58,641 nucleotides of DNA from Thiorhodospira sibirica ATCC 700588. Its GTDB lineage: Bacteria; Pseudomonadota; Gammaproteobacteria; Ectothiorhodospirales; Ectothiorhodospiraceae. The position numbers and the translations under genes are program-made. The stretch is from NCBI RefSeq assembly GCF_000227725.2, contig NZ_MU255056.1:1979837-2038477 (forward strand). Direction: 5' to 3'. Shown piece after piece: positions 24,060-35,429 of this stretch; positions within the stretch are counted from its first letter, which is position 1, and each line of letters opens with the position of its first letter. Under the pieces are notes generated by a model that was given only the letters and a program-made list of their open reading frames with translations, was not told the DNA's origin and ran no database searches.

Positions 24060-24989
24060 ATGACAACACAGCCCGAAGCCTCTCCGGTGGCTACGCAACC
24101 TGAGACTCTGCAACTGGCCTATATCGGTCTGGGTATCATGGGCCAGCCGATGGCCAGACGCCTGCTTCGGGCCGGTTATCCTCTGCATTTGTGGGCGCGC
24201 CGCCCGGCCAGCGCCGCCACTTTGCTCAACGAAGGCGCGCAGTGGGCACCCTCGGTGGCGCAGCTTGTTCAGCGTGCTGATGTGTTGTTTTTAAATGTCT
24301 CGGATACCGCCGATGTCGAGCAGTTATTGCTCGGTTCGGGTGGCGTACTGGAAAATGCCCGCCCCGGGCTGATTGTGATTGATCACAGCACCATCTGCCC
24401 CCTGGCAACGCGCCGTATGGCCCAAAGCCTGCAACAAGGCGAGATCACCTTATTGGATGCCCCGGTGTCCGGCGGTGAGCAGGGCGCGATTCATGGCACG
24501 CTGTCATTGATGATTGGCGGCCATGCAACGGCGTTAGAGCGAGTACGGCCCGTGTTAGCTCACGTCGGCACCACCCTGACGCACGTCGGTGACGTGGGTG
24601 CTGGCCAAGTCGCCAAAGCGTGTAATCAGATGCTGGTCGCGCAAATGCTGGTGGCCGTAGGCGAAACCCTGCTCTTGGCAGAAGCCGCCGGGGTTGATCC
24701 CGCCAAAGTGCGCACGGCGCTGCTAGGGGGCTTTGCCTACTCCAAAATCCTCGACGTGCATGGGCAGCGGATGCTGGAGCAACAATTTACCCCCGGTTTT
24801 AAGGCGGCTTTGCATCGTAAGGATATGGGCATTGTGCAAGACCTGGCCCGCGAGCTGGGTCTGTTTGTACCCGGTTGCACCCTGGCCACGCAATATATCA
24901 ATGCCGCCGTTGGCCAAGGCTGGGCGGAGCAGGACTCCTCCGTCATTGCGCAGATACAACACGCGTTGTTGCCTAAACTTCCACAATAA
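24060..24989 (+). CDS. 3-hydroxyisobutyrate dehydrogenase-family NAD(P) oxidoreductase
   Basis: The ATG at 24060, with GAGGA upstream, gives 309 aa; the extension to 24000 is not supported. The N-terminal Rossmann motif IGLGIMGQPMARRLLRAG and the family motif DAPVSGGEQGA are present, as is the catalytic lysine region GQVAKACNQML. Family members oxidise beta-hydroxyacids or reduce semialdehydes (GarR/GlxR/MmsB types). The exact substrate is unclear. The stop overlaps the next gene's ATG (TAATG), so they are coupled. Confidence 0.85.
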   Translation: MTTQPEASPVATQPETLQLAYIGLGIMGQPMARRLLRAGYPLHLWARRPASAATLLNEGAQWAPSVAQLVQRADVLFLNVSDTADVEQLLLGSGGVLENARPGLIVIDHSTICPLATRRMAQSLQQGEITLLDAPVSGGEQGAIHGTLSLMIGGHATALERVRPVLAHVGTTLTHVGDVGAGQVAKACNQMLVAQMLVAVGETLLLAEAAGVDPAKVRTALLGGFAYSKILDVHGQRMLEQQFTPGFKAALHRKDMGIVQDLARELGLFVPGCTLATQYINAAVGQGWAEQDSSVIAQIQHALLPKLPQ

Positions 24990-26707
24990 TGACGCCTGCT
25001 GACGCCTCCCTAAGCCCCCAGAGCACCGAACCGCTGCTGGCGGTGCGCGAGCTGTACACCGACCTGCGCGTCGGACAGCAAAGCCTGCGGGCGGTGGATG
25101 GCATCAGCTTTACCCTGCATCGTGGCGAAACCCTGTGCCTGGTCGGTGAATCCGGCAGCGGCAAGTCCGTCACTGCCTTGTCCGTGATGCGGCTTCTGGC
25201 CGAGGATGTTGCCACGCATCCTCACGGCGAAATCCTGTTTTATCCGCCGGGTCAGCCGCCGCTAAATCTGCTGACCGCTGCTGAGGATACCTTGCGACAG
25301 TTGCAGGGCGGGCGTCTGGCGATGATTTTCCAGGAGCCGATGACCTCACTCAATCCGGTGTTTACCATCGGTGAGCAGATTATCGAGACCCTGCGCCTGC
25401 ATCGTCCCCAGCTTGGCTATTCCCAAGCGCGGGCGTGTGCCATCGAAGCCCTGGCAGAGGTTCAGATCCCGCAGCCGGAAAAACGCATCGATGAATATCC
25501 GCACCGTCTGTCAGGCGGCCAGCGCCAGCGGGTGATGATAGCCATGGCCATGGCCTGTGAGCCGGACATCCTCATCGCCGACGAACCGACCACCGCGCTG
25601 GATGTCACTGTACAGGCGGAAATCCTGCGCCTGATGCGCGCATTACAGCAGCGCAAGCAGATGGGCCTGTTATTTATCACCCATGATTTTGGGGTGGTCG
25701 CACAGATGGCCCACACCGTCGCGGTGATGCAACGCGGCAAAATCGTCGAGATGGGCGCCGCCCACCGCGTGTTGACACAGCCACAACATGCCTACACCCG
25801 CAGCCTGATTGACGCCCTGCCCGAACACCTGCCCAGACAGGCCCGCTCGCAGATAGACGTCTCCGATGCACATTACACCCAAGAAAAGCCGTCGCACAAC
25901 GTGCCGCTATTGCGCCTGCGTGGATTAAAAGTCCATTTCCCGGTACGCAAGGGCTTGCTGCGCCGGGTGGTGGATTGGGTGCGCGCCGTGGATGGCGTTG
26001 ATCTGGATATTGAACGTGGCCAGGTCATGGCCTTGGTGGGCGAATCCGGCTGTGGTAAAACCACCTTGGGGCGCGCCGTTTTGCGATTGCTCCCCGTCAG
26101 CGCCGGATCGATTCAGTTTGCCGGTGCAGAGATTCGTCATGATTCGCGCAAGACCTTGCAACCGCTGCGCCGCCGCCTGCAGGTGGTCTTTCAAGACCCG
26201 GCGGCCTCACTCAATCCGCGCTTAAGCATTGCCAACACCTTGCTCGAACCGATGGCGGTACACGGCATTGGCAGCAGCACCGAGGAGCGTTTGGCGCGGG
26301 CGCGCCAGATACTCGATCAGGTACAGCTCCCCCCGGATGCCCTGTGGCGCTACCCGCATGAATTCTCTGGCGGCCAAAAACAACGCATCGGCATCGCCCG
26401 CGCCTTGGTTCTGGAGCCTGAGTTTATCGTCTGTGATGAGATCACCAGCGCCCTGGATGTCTCGGTGCAGGCAGAAATTTTGCAAATTCTCATGGAGCTG
26501 CGCCACAGCCATCGTCTCACCCTGCTGTTTATCACCCACAATATTGGCGTGGTGGAATACTTAGCCGATGAAATGGCTGTGATGTATCAGGGACGCATCA
26601 TTGAGCAAGGCCCGCCAGACCAGGTTTGCAACCACCCGCAACACCCCTACACCCAAAAACTGCTGGCCGCCGTACCGCGCTTTCAGCGCAATCCATTGCC
26701 CGGCTAA
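24989..26707 (+). CDS. Fused dual-ATPase oligopeptide ABC transporter subunit (YejF/DppDF-like)
   Basis: The 572-aa protein has two complete ABC cassettes. Cassette 1: Walker [10 protein letters not shown] (about 52-60), signature LSGGQRQR, Walker [14 protein letters not shown]. Cassette 2: GESGCGKTT (about 352-360), [21 protein letters not shown]. Each cassette ends in the oligopeptide-type extension ([13 protein letters not shown] and [13 protein letters not shown]). Permease and binding-protein genes are not in the window. It ends 4 bp into the convergent pilU gene. Confidence 0.9.
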   Translation: MTPADASLSPQSTEPLLAVRELYTDLRVGQQSLRAVDGISFTLHRGETLCLVGESGSGKSVTALSVMRLLAEDVATHPHGEILFYPPGQPPLNLLTAAEDTLRQLQGGRLAMIFQEPMTSLNPVFTIGEQIIETLRLHRPQLGYSQARACAIEALAEVQIPQPEKRIDEYPHRLSGGQRQRVMIAMAMACEPDILIADEPTTALDVTVQAEILRLMRALQQRKQMGLLFITHDFGVVAQMAHTVAVMQRGKIVEMGAAHRVLTQPQHAYTRSLIDALPEHLPRQARSQIDVSDAHYTQEKPSHNVPLLRLRGLKVHFPVRKGLLRRVVDWVRAVDGVDLDIERGQVMALVGESGCGKTTLGRAVLRLLPVSAGSIQFAGAEIRHDSRKTLQPLRRRLQVVFQDPAASLNPRLSIANTLLEPMAVHGIGSSTEERLARARQILDQVQLPPDALWRYPHEFSGGQKQRIGIARALVLEPEFIVCDEITSALDVSVQAEILQILMELRHSHRLTLLFITHNIGVVEYLADEMAVMYQGRIIEQGPPDQVCNHPQHPYTQKLLAAVPRFQRNPLPG

Positions 26708-27894
26708 TCCTGCGATTTTGCGCCAGCAGAGCTGGGGACGATGCCGGCTTCTTCGGGGGTTTGTTCGATGCTGAGCTGACCGACATCATCCAGCACGCTA
26801 TGGCCGTCGCGTTTACTGTTCAGCTTGATCCGCAAACGCAGATCGTTGACAGAATCGGCGTTGCGCAGCGCCTCGTCGTAAGTGATGTCCCCGCTTTCAT
26901 AAAGGTTAAACAGCGCCTGGTCAAAGGTTTGCATCCCCATCTCATTGGATTTGGCCATCAGCGATTTCATTTCATGCACTTCCCCCTTGAAAATCAGATC
27001 CGACATCAGCGGGCTGTTGATCATGATTTCTACGGCGGGTACGCGTCCCTTGCCGGAGGTACGCTTGATGAGGCGTTGTGATACCACGGCTTTAAGATTA
27101 AGCGAGAGATCCATCAACAGCTGCGGGCGGCGTTCTTCGGGAAAGAAGTTGATGATGCGATCCAGCGCCTGATTGGTGCTGTTGGCGTGCAGGGTGGACA
27201 GACACAGATGCCCGGTTTCCGCAAAGGCAATGCCATAATCCATGGTTTCCCGATCCCGGATCTCGCCGATGAGAATCACATCCGGGGCCTGGCGCAGGGT
27301 GTTTTTCAGGGCGATTTCATAGGATTCCGTATCGACACCGACCTCGCGCTGGTTGACCAGACAGTTGATATGCGAGTGCACAAATTCAATCGGGTCTTCG
27401 ATGGTGATGATGTGGCCATAGCTGTTTTGATTGCGATAGCCCAGCATCGCCGCCAGTGAGGTGGATTTACCACTGCCGGTGGCACCGACAAAAATAATCA
27501 GCCCCCGCTTGGCCATCACAATTTCTTTAAGCTGGCCAGGCAGACCCAGATCGTCAATGCTGGGGATGTCGGAGGTAATAACGCGAATGACCATGCCATT
27601 GGTGCCTCGCTGACTAAAGGCATTCACACGAAAGCGCGACACCCCCGGCAGGCTGATGGCAAAATTGCATTCCTGGGTGCTCTCAAACTCCGAGGCCTGG
27701 CGGTCATTCATGATGGAGCGCACCAGCACCTGGGTATGCGCCGGTGAGAGCGGCTGATTGGTGATGGGTGTCATCCGTCCATCGACCTTCATGGAGGGCG
27801 GCGCGCCTACCGTAATAAATAGATCGGAGCCTTTTTTACTGACCAGGGTGCGCAGCAGGTCATGCATGAAACGTATCGCTTTATCGCGATCCAT
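26704..27894 (-). CDS. pilU: Type IV pilus retraction ATPase, PilU-like
   Basis: The 396-aa protein has the PilT/PilU secretion-ATPase pattern: N-terminal PAS-like domain (1-120), Walker A GATGSGKST (137-145), Asp box ITIEDPIEFVHSHINCLVNQ, Walker B VILIGEIRDRETM and His box HLCLSTLHANST. The long C-terminal tail (about 345-396) and MDRDKAIRFMHDLL start suit PilU rather than PilT. No pilT is adjacent. It acts at the inner-membrane base of type IV pili. Confidence 0.9.
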   Translation of the reverse strand: MDRDKAIRFMHDLLRTLVSKKGSDLFITVGAPPSMKVDGRMTPITNQPLSPAHTQVLVRSIMNDRQASEFESTQECNFAISLPGVSRFRVNAFSQRGTNGMVIRVITSDIPSIDDLGLPGQLKEIVMAKRGLIIFVGATGSGKSTSLAAMLGYRNQNSYGHIITIEDPIEFVHSHINCLVNQREVGVDTESYEIALKNTLRQAPDVILIGEIRDRETMDYGIAFAETGHLCLSTLHANSTNQALDRIINFFPEERRPQLLMDLSLNLKAVVSQRLIKRTSGKGRVPAVEIMINSPLMSDLIFKGEVHEMKSLMAKSNEMGMQTFDQALFNLYESGDITYDEALRNADSVNDLRLRIKLNSKRDGHSVLDDVGQLSIEQTPEEAGIVPSSAGAKSQD

Positions 27895-27949
27895 GGGAGG
27901 GGTCCTCGGCGTTTAGCGGTTAGCAGAAACTAGCACTGCTTAAAAGACA

Positions 27950-28153
27950 CTATTTACGGCGGGATTTCAAGGGTTTGTCGGTTTGTTGGTCAGCATTTTT
28001 TTGCTTTTGCAGACTACGCTGGGTATTTTTCGCCGGATTGCTGAAAACAAAACGCCCGGCCAGTACGCAGCCTTTCATTCCAGGGTCGCAGGGACGCCCA
28101 TCCAGGTGATGGCAGCGCCCCTGATATTCATGCGGACATCCCCAGCCGCTCAT
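27950..28153 (-). CDS. Small conserved Cys-rich protein coupled to metA
   Basis: The 67-aa protein has four cysteines in the first 29 residues (C6, C14, C22, C29; GWGCPHE, GRC, RPCDPGMKGCVLAG), followed by a basic tail. The pattern could bind a metal. Its ATG overlaps the metA stop by 4 bp. I recall similar small proteins beside biosynthetic genes in proteobacteria, but no function. Confidence 0.65.
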   Translation of the reverse strand: MSGWGCPHEYQGRCHHLDGRPCDPGMKGCVLAGRFVFSNPAKNTQRSLQKQKNADQQTDKPLKSRRK

Positions 28154-29229
28154 AACGCCAGCCCCTTGAGCTTAAGCGGGTCATGCGGGTCCAGATCGTC
28201 TCTGAAGGGTTTGTGACGATCCAAATGCGTGACTTGATAGACATTGCCGATCCAGTTGTTGATCACCGCCTCGGCCGTATCATGCCAGGTATTATCCAGC
28301 CCTTGCAGCAGTAAGACCTCAGGTAAATCCGGCGGCAGGGCCTGGGCCTGCATGGCCTGCTCCACCCGCAGCCGATGTTCTTCGAGAATGGCCTGCATCT
28401 GTACCCCGAAATAATGCTCCGGAAACGGCGGATAATCCCGGCGTTCACCGCGCGCAAAGGCGTTGACCTCGCGCTTATATTCCTTGAGCAGACTGATAAT
28501 GTCGTATTCAGGATGGCCCTGCAGGAAGACGATGCGAAAACCATCCTCACTGACCGCCAGATGCACCCCTGCCTGTTCACTTTCAACCAGCACCTTGATG
28601 CCGGCGGCATGAAACTGTGCCCGCGAAATGTCGTTAAAGCGTGAGTGCGGCACATCAAAACGGGTATTCACGCCCAGCACCAGCGGATGCGTACGATCCA
28701 CCACCTGGTGCGGATACACGCCCCAGAGCTTGGCGCCGCGATGGACCCGATGCTGCTGGTAGCGAAACTGCATCACCGCATGGGTCGCCAGACACGAGCA
28801 CAGCGTTGAGGTGACATTGGCATAGGCCCAGTCGATCACCTCAATCAGCGGTTGCCAGAAGGGTTCTGCGGATAAATCAGCCTGGGTCACATTGGCGCCG
28901 GTAATGATCAGGGCATCCAGCCCTTGCGCCTGGATGTCTGCAAAGCTTTCGTAATATTGCGCAATGTGCGCCTGGCCACGCGGGCCACGGGATAATTGCG
29001 GCAGCGTAAACGGGTGCATATAAAACTGCGCAATCTGATTGGCCTCCCCCACCAGGCGGAAAAACTGCCGCTCGGTGGCCTCCAGGGCGGCATCGGGCAT
29101 CATGTTCAACAGGCCAATATGCAGCGCCCGGATGTCTTGCTGCAAGGCATAATCACGCGGCAGCACCGTCTCGCCTTCGTGTTGCAGGCGGGCAAAGGTG
29201 GGCAGGGAACTATGAGCAACCAAAGGCAT
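28150..29229 (-). CDS. metA: Homoserine O-succinyltransferase MetA
   Basis: The 359-aa enzyme activates homoserine for methionine synthesis in the cytoplasm. The GLNMMPDAALEATERQF motif (39-56), the nucleophile cysteine region STLCSCLATHA (141-151) and the His-Glu pair in LQGHPEYD are present. The catalytic pocket reads CSCLATH where many MetA have CWAAQA-type residues, so acyl donor choice (succinyl or acetyl) should not be assumed. Confidence 0.9.
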   Translation of the reverse strand: MPLVAHSSLPTFARLQHEGETVLPRDYALQQDIRALHIGLLNMMPDAALEATERQFFRLVGEANQIAQFYMHPFTLPQLSRGPRGQAHIAQYYESFADIQAQGLDALIITGANVTQADLSAEPFWQPLIEVIDWAYANVTSTLCSCLATHAVMQFRYQQHRVHRGAKLWGVYPHQVVDRTHPLVLGVNTRFDVPHSRFNDISRAQFHAAGIKVLVESEQAGVHLAVSEDGFRIVFLQGHPEYDIISLLKEYKREVNAFARGERRDYPPFPEHYFGVQMQAILEEHRLRVEQAMQAQALPPDLPEVLLLQGLDNTWHDTAEAVINNWIGNVYQVTHLDRHKPFRDDLDPHDPLKLKGLAL

Positions 29230-29315
29230 GATGTTAATCGTCTACTCCCGCACACGCCTCATGCGTTCGCGGGTTTTCAGGCAATCTGGCGAAGGCATCG
29301 TGCGTTCGCGGGTGT

Positions 29316-29382
29316 TAAAGCGACACCTGGAAAGTGTCGCCACGCTTATACGGATTTTAAAGCGACGCCTAGACGGTGTCGC
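29316..29382. repeat. Two GCGACACC-type hairpins
   Basis: GCGACAC/GTGTCGC (29320-29340) and GCGACGCC/GGTGTCGC (29362-29382) stand in tandem. The second overlaps the end of the neighbouring P-loop gene. Relatives lie at 35299 and 45642. Confidence 0.7.
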
Positions 29383-30220
29383 TACGCGCAATGGCGCGTT
29401 CAATCAAGGCCAGAAAATCGGCCTCGTTTTTGACGGCCCACAGCTCATCGGTGGTTACGGTATAGCCAAATTCCCTGGCAATGGCCTCATAGCGCGGAAT
29501 CCGGGCGCAAAACAGCCGGGGAAAGGTCCAGCGTACAAAATCATCAGGATCAATCTGGGCGACATAATCAAGCCCCCGCTCGGCCAGATAGATGGCCAGC
29601 TGCTCATCTAAAAACGCCTCCCGATAATATAACGGCTTGGGGTCCGCCTCGGCGCGGCGAATCAGCTCCTGCTCATCGTTGCGGCTGGCCTGAATATATA
29701 AAATCAGCGTATGTTCTGCCAACAGGCGCATCACCGCAGGGTCATCGAGTTCGCTGACACTGCCGCCACCGTCAATAATGACCCGCTCATAGCCGTAGAT
29801 CTCATGGGCTTTGTGGATAAACTCCGGGACATCTTTCATCGCTGCAATCTCAGCCTGGCGGTGCAGTTCCTGGCGGCGCTTAAATTCCGGCAAGGACAAA
29901 CCGCTCTGTTCCGGATTGCCCAGCTTGCCCAGAAAACTGGAGACCGGGTTAAGATTATCCACGGTGATATTATTGACGATGTAAATCGAATCGGTGCGCA
30001 GCAGATCACGCAAAAATGGCACCTGCATCGCCTGGCGCTTGATATTGTCCAGAATCGGCTCATCTAAATAGCGGGTACCGATACGATAATCGCCCGAATA
30101 ATGAAACCAGTCATAGCGGCGCAGCATCTGCGCCAGTTGTGTCTTGCCAACCCCGGACATTCCCAGCAAGGTGATGGATTTATGCTTCCAGGTGCGAAAG
30201 GCATGGGTGGATAATTTCAC
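29369..30220 (-). CDS. P-loop ATPase/kinase-like protein next to mreD
   Basis: This 283-aa protein has a clear P-loop GMSGVGKT (20-27) preceded by KSITLL, and later a Walker-B-like ERVIIDGGGSVSELDD. The central region is rich in acidic and aromatic residues. I recognise it as a conserved proteobacterial P-loop protein but cannot assign a substrate. The last five codons and stop come from the hairpin repeat at 29362-29382, so the natural C-terminus may have been altered. It follows mreD by 32 bp. Confidence 0.7.
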   Translation of the reverse strand: MKLSTHAFRTWKHKSITLLGMSGVGKTQLAQMLRRYDWFHYSGDYRIGTRYLDEPILDNIKRQAMQVPFLRDLLRTDSIYIVNNITVDNLNPVSSFLGKLGNPEQSGLSLPEFKRRQELHRQAEIAAMKDVPEFIHKAHEIYGYERVIIDGGGSVSELDDPAVMRLLAEHTLILYIQASRNDEQELIRRAEADPKPLYYREAFLDEQLAIYLAERGLDYVAQIDPDDFVRWTFPRLFCARIPRYEAIAREFGYTVTTDELWAVKNEADFLALIERAIARSDTV

Positions 30221-30252
30221 GAAAAAGACTCCAGCAACTCAAATCAGCGAAT

Positions 30253-30744
30253 TTAGTTGACGCCCAGACACCAGCGCCGCCGCACATCCCGCAACAATAA
30301 AAATACCCACGGCCATAAGGCCATACTGGTGAGCACGGGGCCCCAGTACAGCGAGGTTTGCGGGGCACGCCCCATCATTCCGTAAACCCACAGCAGCAAC
30401 AGCAGATGAATGGCCAGCATCAGGCCGATGGCAAAGGATTGCTGCCAGAGCGGAAAAACGCGGATACGCTGATGAAAGCGCAAGGTGAGGTAGGCAATGA
30501 CGGCAAAACCCAGGGCATGTTGCCCAAGCAGGGTGCCTTTGATGATATCCAGCAACAACCCCAAAATCCAGGCATAGCCCACGCCAACACGACGCGGCAG
30601 CGCCATGCTCCAGTAAATCACGACCAGCGCGACCCATTCCGGCCGCCACAGCACCGCCCATTCCGGCAAGGGAACGATGGTCAGCATGAACGCAATGATA
30701 AAGGTCAGCGGAATGACGAATAAAATGGCGTGCGGGTTGCTCAA
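30253..30744 (-). CDS. mreD: Rod-shape determining protein MreD
   Basis: The 163-aa protein is almost wholly hydrophobic with about five membrane helices. The pattern WRPEWVALVVIYW and GVGYAWILGLLLDIIKGTLLG is the MreD signature. It is the third gene of mreBCD, 29 bp after mreC, and helps the MreB cytoskeleton guide wall synthesis. Confidence 0.92.
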   Translation of the reverse strand: MSNPHAILFVIPLTFIIAFMLTIVPLPEWAVLWRPEWVALVVIYWSMALPRRVGVGYAWILGLLLDIIKGTLLGQHALGFAVIAYLTLRFHQRIRVFPLWQQSFAIGLMLAIHLLLLLWVYGMMGRAPQTSLYWGPVLTSMALWPWVFLLLRDVRRRWCLGVN

Positions 30745-30773
30745 GGTTATCAGCTTAACGACATGGGAAACAT

Positions 30774-31673
30774 TCAGGAATCGCTGGCATCGTCTGAGGC
30801 TGCATCATCACCGGCCTGTGGGCGAATCAACAGCACCTCGCGGGAGCGATCCAGCAGCGCAAAGGGACGTGCCTCAATCATCGCAAAGGCCTCGCCGGGG
30901 ACGCGCTCCACGCGGGTAATGCGCGCCACTGGATAATCTGCCGGAAAACGCCCCCCCAGGCCCGAGGTACTGATGGTATCACCCACCTCAATATCTTCAC
31001 TCGGCGGAATATAGCGCAGTTCCAGACGCTGCGGATGACCGGTTCCCACCGCCAGGGCGCGCAGCCCGGTGCGGTTAACCAGCACCGGCAAGGCATGACT
31101 GGGATCTGAAATCAGCACCGCAATACTGTGCAAGGCATTGACCTCCAGCACCTGCCCGACGACCCCCTGGGCGTTGATCAGCGGCTGGCCTTCATAGACC
31201 TGATGCAGGCGACCCTTGTTCAAGACCAATTGCTGACGAAAGGGGTCCAAATCAACCGCCAGCAATTCGGCAATCAAAACCTCGGTACGCAACCGTTGCG
31301 AGGTATCCAGCAACTCACGCAAGCGGGCATTTTCCTGCTCCAGCGCCTCAAATTGCAACAACAGGGCGTGCAGATGCGTATGCTCCTTGCGCAGGCGTTG
31401 ATTCTCCTGAATCAGTAGCTGGCGCAGGGCAAATTGTTCGGTCAGCCAAATGCCAGCACGGATCGGCAAATCCACCGCATACTGGATCGGATACATGACC
31501 AGGGCAAGCGTTGCTCGCGCCTCCTGCAGGTGCGGCAGGCGATGATCTACGGTCATCAAGGCCATGGATAAAAAGCCAAGCACCGCCAGACGAGCAAATG
31601 GAGAAGGGCCTAGATTGAAAAGCGGTGTTTTAATAAAAGACCTGCTATCAAGAACATGCACCAAGGTGCGCAC
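30774..31673 (-). CDS. mreC: Rod-shape determining protein MreC
   Basis: The GTG at 31673 with AGGAAG upstream gives 299 aa. The protein has a short cytoplasmic start, one membrane helix (about 30-45), a coiled coil (about 80-120, RQLLIQENQRLRKEHTHLHA in part) and the periplasmic beta-domain with GVVGQVLEVNALHS and ISDPSHALPV. It links MreB to the periplasmic wall machinery. Confidence 0.92.
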   Translation of the reverse strand: MRTLVHVLDSRSFIKTPLFNLGPSPFARLAVLGFLSMALMTVDHRLPHLQEARATLALVMYPIQYAVDLPIRAGIWLTEQFALRQLLIQENQRLRKEHTHLHALLLQFEALEQENARLRELLDTSQRLRTEVLIAELLAVDLDPFRQQLVLNKGRLHQVYEGQPLINAQGVVGQVLEVNALHSIAVLISDPSHALPVLVNRTGLRALAVGTGHPQRLELRYIPPSEDIEVGDTISTSGLGGRFPADYPVARITRVERVPGEAFAMIEARPFALLDRSREVLLIRPQAGDDAASDDASDS

Positions 31674-31900
31674 GGTTCTCTTCCTGTCCCGGGGTGCTCG
31701 GCATGTGTTTGGAGCAGACAGGCATCACCTTCCCGACTACGGCAGGAGCCCTTCCTGCCACAGTGCCGCCGTTACCGGACGGACTTGCCACGGGTAGCGC
31801 AGTTACGGTTGCGAGCCGTTATGGATGGTGTAGCAAACTCAACTGATGCCCGCTTGATCTTTTGCAGCCCGGCGACGACCGGCTAAACAACATGTTGCCC
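31674..31900. other. mreB-mreC spacer with small hairpins
   Basis: The 227-bp spacer is wide for this operon. It holds a perfect GGCAGGA/TCCTGCC hairpin (31741-31759) but no T-run on the minus strand and no gene I can support. Confidence 0.4.
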
Positions 31901-33408
<1,508 letters not shown>

Positions 33409-33524
33409 CGTAAACAATGCCTGCAGGACCGGCTTGCCTTTGCAGGCAGCCGTATAAAAACACGGGTATTTTGATGGTGATGCGCCCGAAGGTCCTGCGG
33501 GGGTGTTGTCGTGGAGAAAGGTTA

Positions 33525-34526
33525 ATGCTGAGAAAAAAATCTGGGTTGATGGCGGCGCTGGCAGCGGGGCTGGCGTTGCATGTGGGTGTGGGCACAGCGC
33601 TGGCGGCGGATGGGTATCACAGCCGTTATGCGGAGCGTTTTCAGGCGTTACCGGCGTTGCCGCCGATTCCAGCCAATAACAGTTTAACCGCTGAGAAGGT
33701 GGAACTTGGCAAGATGTTGTTTTTTGAGCCGCGTATCTCGGCCAGCGGGGTGATCAGTTGTGCGACCTGTCATAATCCGGCGCTGGGCTGGAGTGATCGT
33801 ATCCCGCGGGCCGTGGGCCATGCCGGTCAGGTGGGTGAGCGCAATACGCCGACGGTATTAAATTCGGGATTTTTCACGGCGCAGTTCTGGGATGGACGTG
33901 AACCAGATCTGGAAGGTCAGGCGCTTGGGCCCATTGAAGCCGAGGTGGAAATGAATATGCCGCTGGATCAGGCGCTGCAGCGGATCAAGGAGTTTGAGAT
34001 CTATCATGAAAAATTTGCGGAGGCCTTTGGCGGCGCGCCTGGCGAGGCGATTACCCTGGCCAATGTCGCCAAGGCGCTGGCCAGTTTTCAGCGCACGCTC
34101 AATACGCCCAACTCGCCCTTTGATCGTTATCTGCAGGGGGATTTGCAGGCCTTGAGTGATTCACAAAAGCGCGGCATGGCAGCCTTTGTCGATAACGGTT
34201 GCACCGCGTGTCACACTGGCCCGGCATTGACCGATAGCCTGTTTCATCGCATTCAGGTGCCTGGCTCTAGTGATTTGGGTCGTTATCTGGTGACGGGGGA
34301 TGAAAATGATCAGTATCGGTTCAAAACGCCGACCTTGCGCAATGTGGCCGTGACCTATCCTTATTTCAACAATGGCGCTACCGCCACGCTGGAAGAGGCC
34401 ACGCAGATCATGGCGCGTGAGATGTTGGGACGTGAGTTTGATGAACAGACCATCAAGGATGTGGTGGCCTTTTTGCATTCCCTGACCGGGGAAATGCCGG
34501 ATGTGCAGGTCCCGGCGCTGCCCTGA
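33525..34526 (+). CDS. Di-haem cytochrome c peroxidase family protein
   Basis: The ATG at 33525 (GGAGAAAGG upstream) gives 333 aa with a signal peptide (1-28, ending ALA). Two haem c motifs are seen: CATCH (79-83) and CTACH (about 225-229). Family blocks around them include LGKMLFFEPRISASGVISC, RNTPTVLNSGF, QFWDGREPDLEGQA and FKTPTLRNVAVTYPYFNNG. These periplasmic enzymes reduce H2O2 with electrons from cytochromes; MauG-like roles are also possible. Confidence 0.92.
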   Translation: MLRKKSGLMAALAAGLALHVGVGTALAADGYHSRYAERFQALPALPPIPANNSLTAEKVELGKMLFFEPRISASGVISCATCHNPALGWSDRIPRAVGHAGQVGERNTPTVLNSGFFTAQFWDGREPDLEGQALGPIEAEVEMNMPLDQALQRIKEFEIYHEKFAEAFGGAPGEAITLANVAKALASFQRTLNTPNSPFDRYLQGDLQALSDSQKRGMAAFVDNGCTACHTGPALTDSLFHRIQVPGSSDLGRYLVTGDENDQYRFKTPTLRNVAVTYPYFNNGATATLEEATQIMAREMLGREFDEQTIKDVVAFLHSLTGEMPDVQVPALP

Positions 34527-34644
34527 ACGCGGCTTTTAATCAGTGCGGCATGTTCGTTTTAATGCCGCACCGCGTTACAGCCAACACCCAAAAACGCTTC
34601 CCTGCCAAGGAGGCGACCCACCGTTTATTCATCAGAACGAGCGA

Positions 34645-35004
34645 TTAAAGCGGTATGCGCGAGCGCTCGATCTGAATCCCCACTTCACGGGCACTGGACA
34701 ACGCACCCGGCTTACTTAAACTCAGGCGCAGTCGGCTAATCGCAAACTCATGCAGCAGGGTATTGGCAATGTGTTCGGCCAGTGCCTCCATCAATTGAAA
34801 CTGATGCTGATCAAGCAGCGTGCGCACCCGCTCGCTGATCATGACATAATCCAGCGTATCGGCAATATCATCGCTGTGTGCCGCCGGACGAATATCTGTC
34901 TCCAGCTCAAGATCAAGGCGCAAGGTCTGACGGATGCGCTGCTCCCAGGCATGCACCCCAATCACCGTTTCAATACGCAAGTCACGAATATAGATAGTAT
35001 CCAT
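34645..35004 (-). CDS. folB: Dihydroneopterin aldolase FolB
   Basis: The 119-aa protein shows the FolB pattern: IYIRDLRIETVIGVHAWEQ (4-22), DTLDYVMISERVR (49-61), LMEALAEHIANTLL (71-84) and LSLSKPGAL (94-102). It makes 6-hydroxymethyl-dihydropterin in folate synthesis. Confidence 0.94.
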   Translation of the reverse strand: MDTIYIRDLRIETVIGVHAWEQRIRQTLRLDLELETDIRPAAHSDDIADTLDYVMISERVRTLLDQHQFQLMEALAEHIANTLLHEFAISRLRLSLSKPGALSSAREVGIQIERSRIPL

Positions 35005-35429
35005 GGAATGCGACTATACGCTAAAACCCCTCAAGACCGCCACAGCGAGCCCGCACCATTGGCCATTGCAATGTGATGTGCCGAACGCCGCTGGCCGTAT
35101 TGCGATAGTAAAACGCTGCCGCCCCTTCGTGCTGCGCGGGCTTTGGTGTTTGCAGCGTGGATGCCGGGAAATCCACAACAAGGGATGGGAAAATGGATAA
35201 AATGGCACGCGGATTAACCGGGTTGTGTCAAGCCTTGGCCTTAAGGCTGGGGAGGATGGCGCGTGGTGGCGGACGCACCCTGCGTTCGCTTTTGTACAGC
35301 GACACCTGGAAGGTGCCGCCACGCACTACCACGCTGGAGTGATCCGGTCTGCGGCGAAGGTGTTTTTGACGGTGATTAACTTTTTACAAACGAGGAGGGC
35401 GTGGGTCGTGATGGCCGCGTGAATGAGTG
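35005..35429. repeat. Gap with dispersed hairpin repeat (about 35261-35327)
   Basis: The 425-bp divergent gap between folB and the A-type carrier holds no supported gene. It has a GGCGGACGC/GCGTTCGC half-hairpin followed by GCGACACC/GGTGCCGC (35299-35319), matching 45592-45666 almost in full. Upstream, GGCCTTAAGGCTGGGGAGGATGGC (about 35239) resembles the right tip of the TnpB-derived element and may be a fragment of it. Confidence 0.55.
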
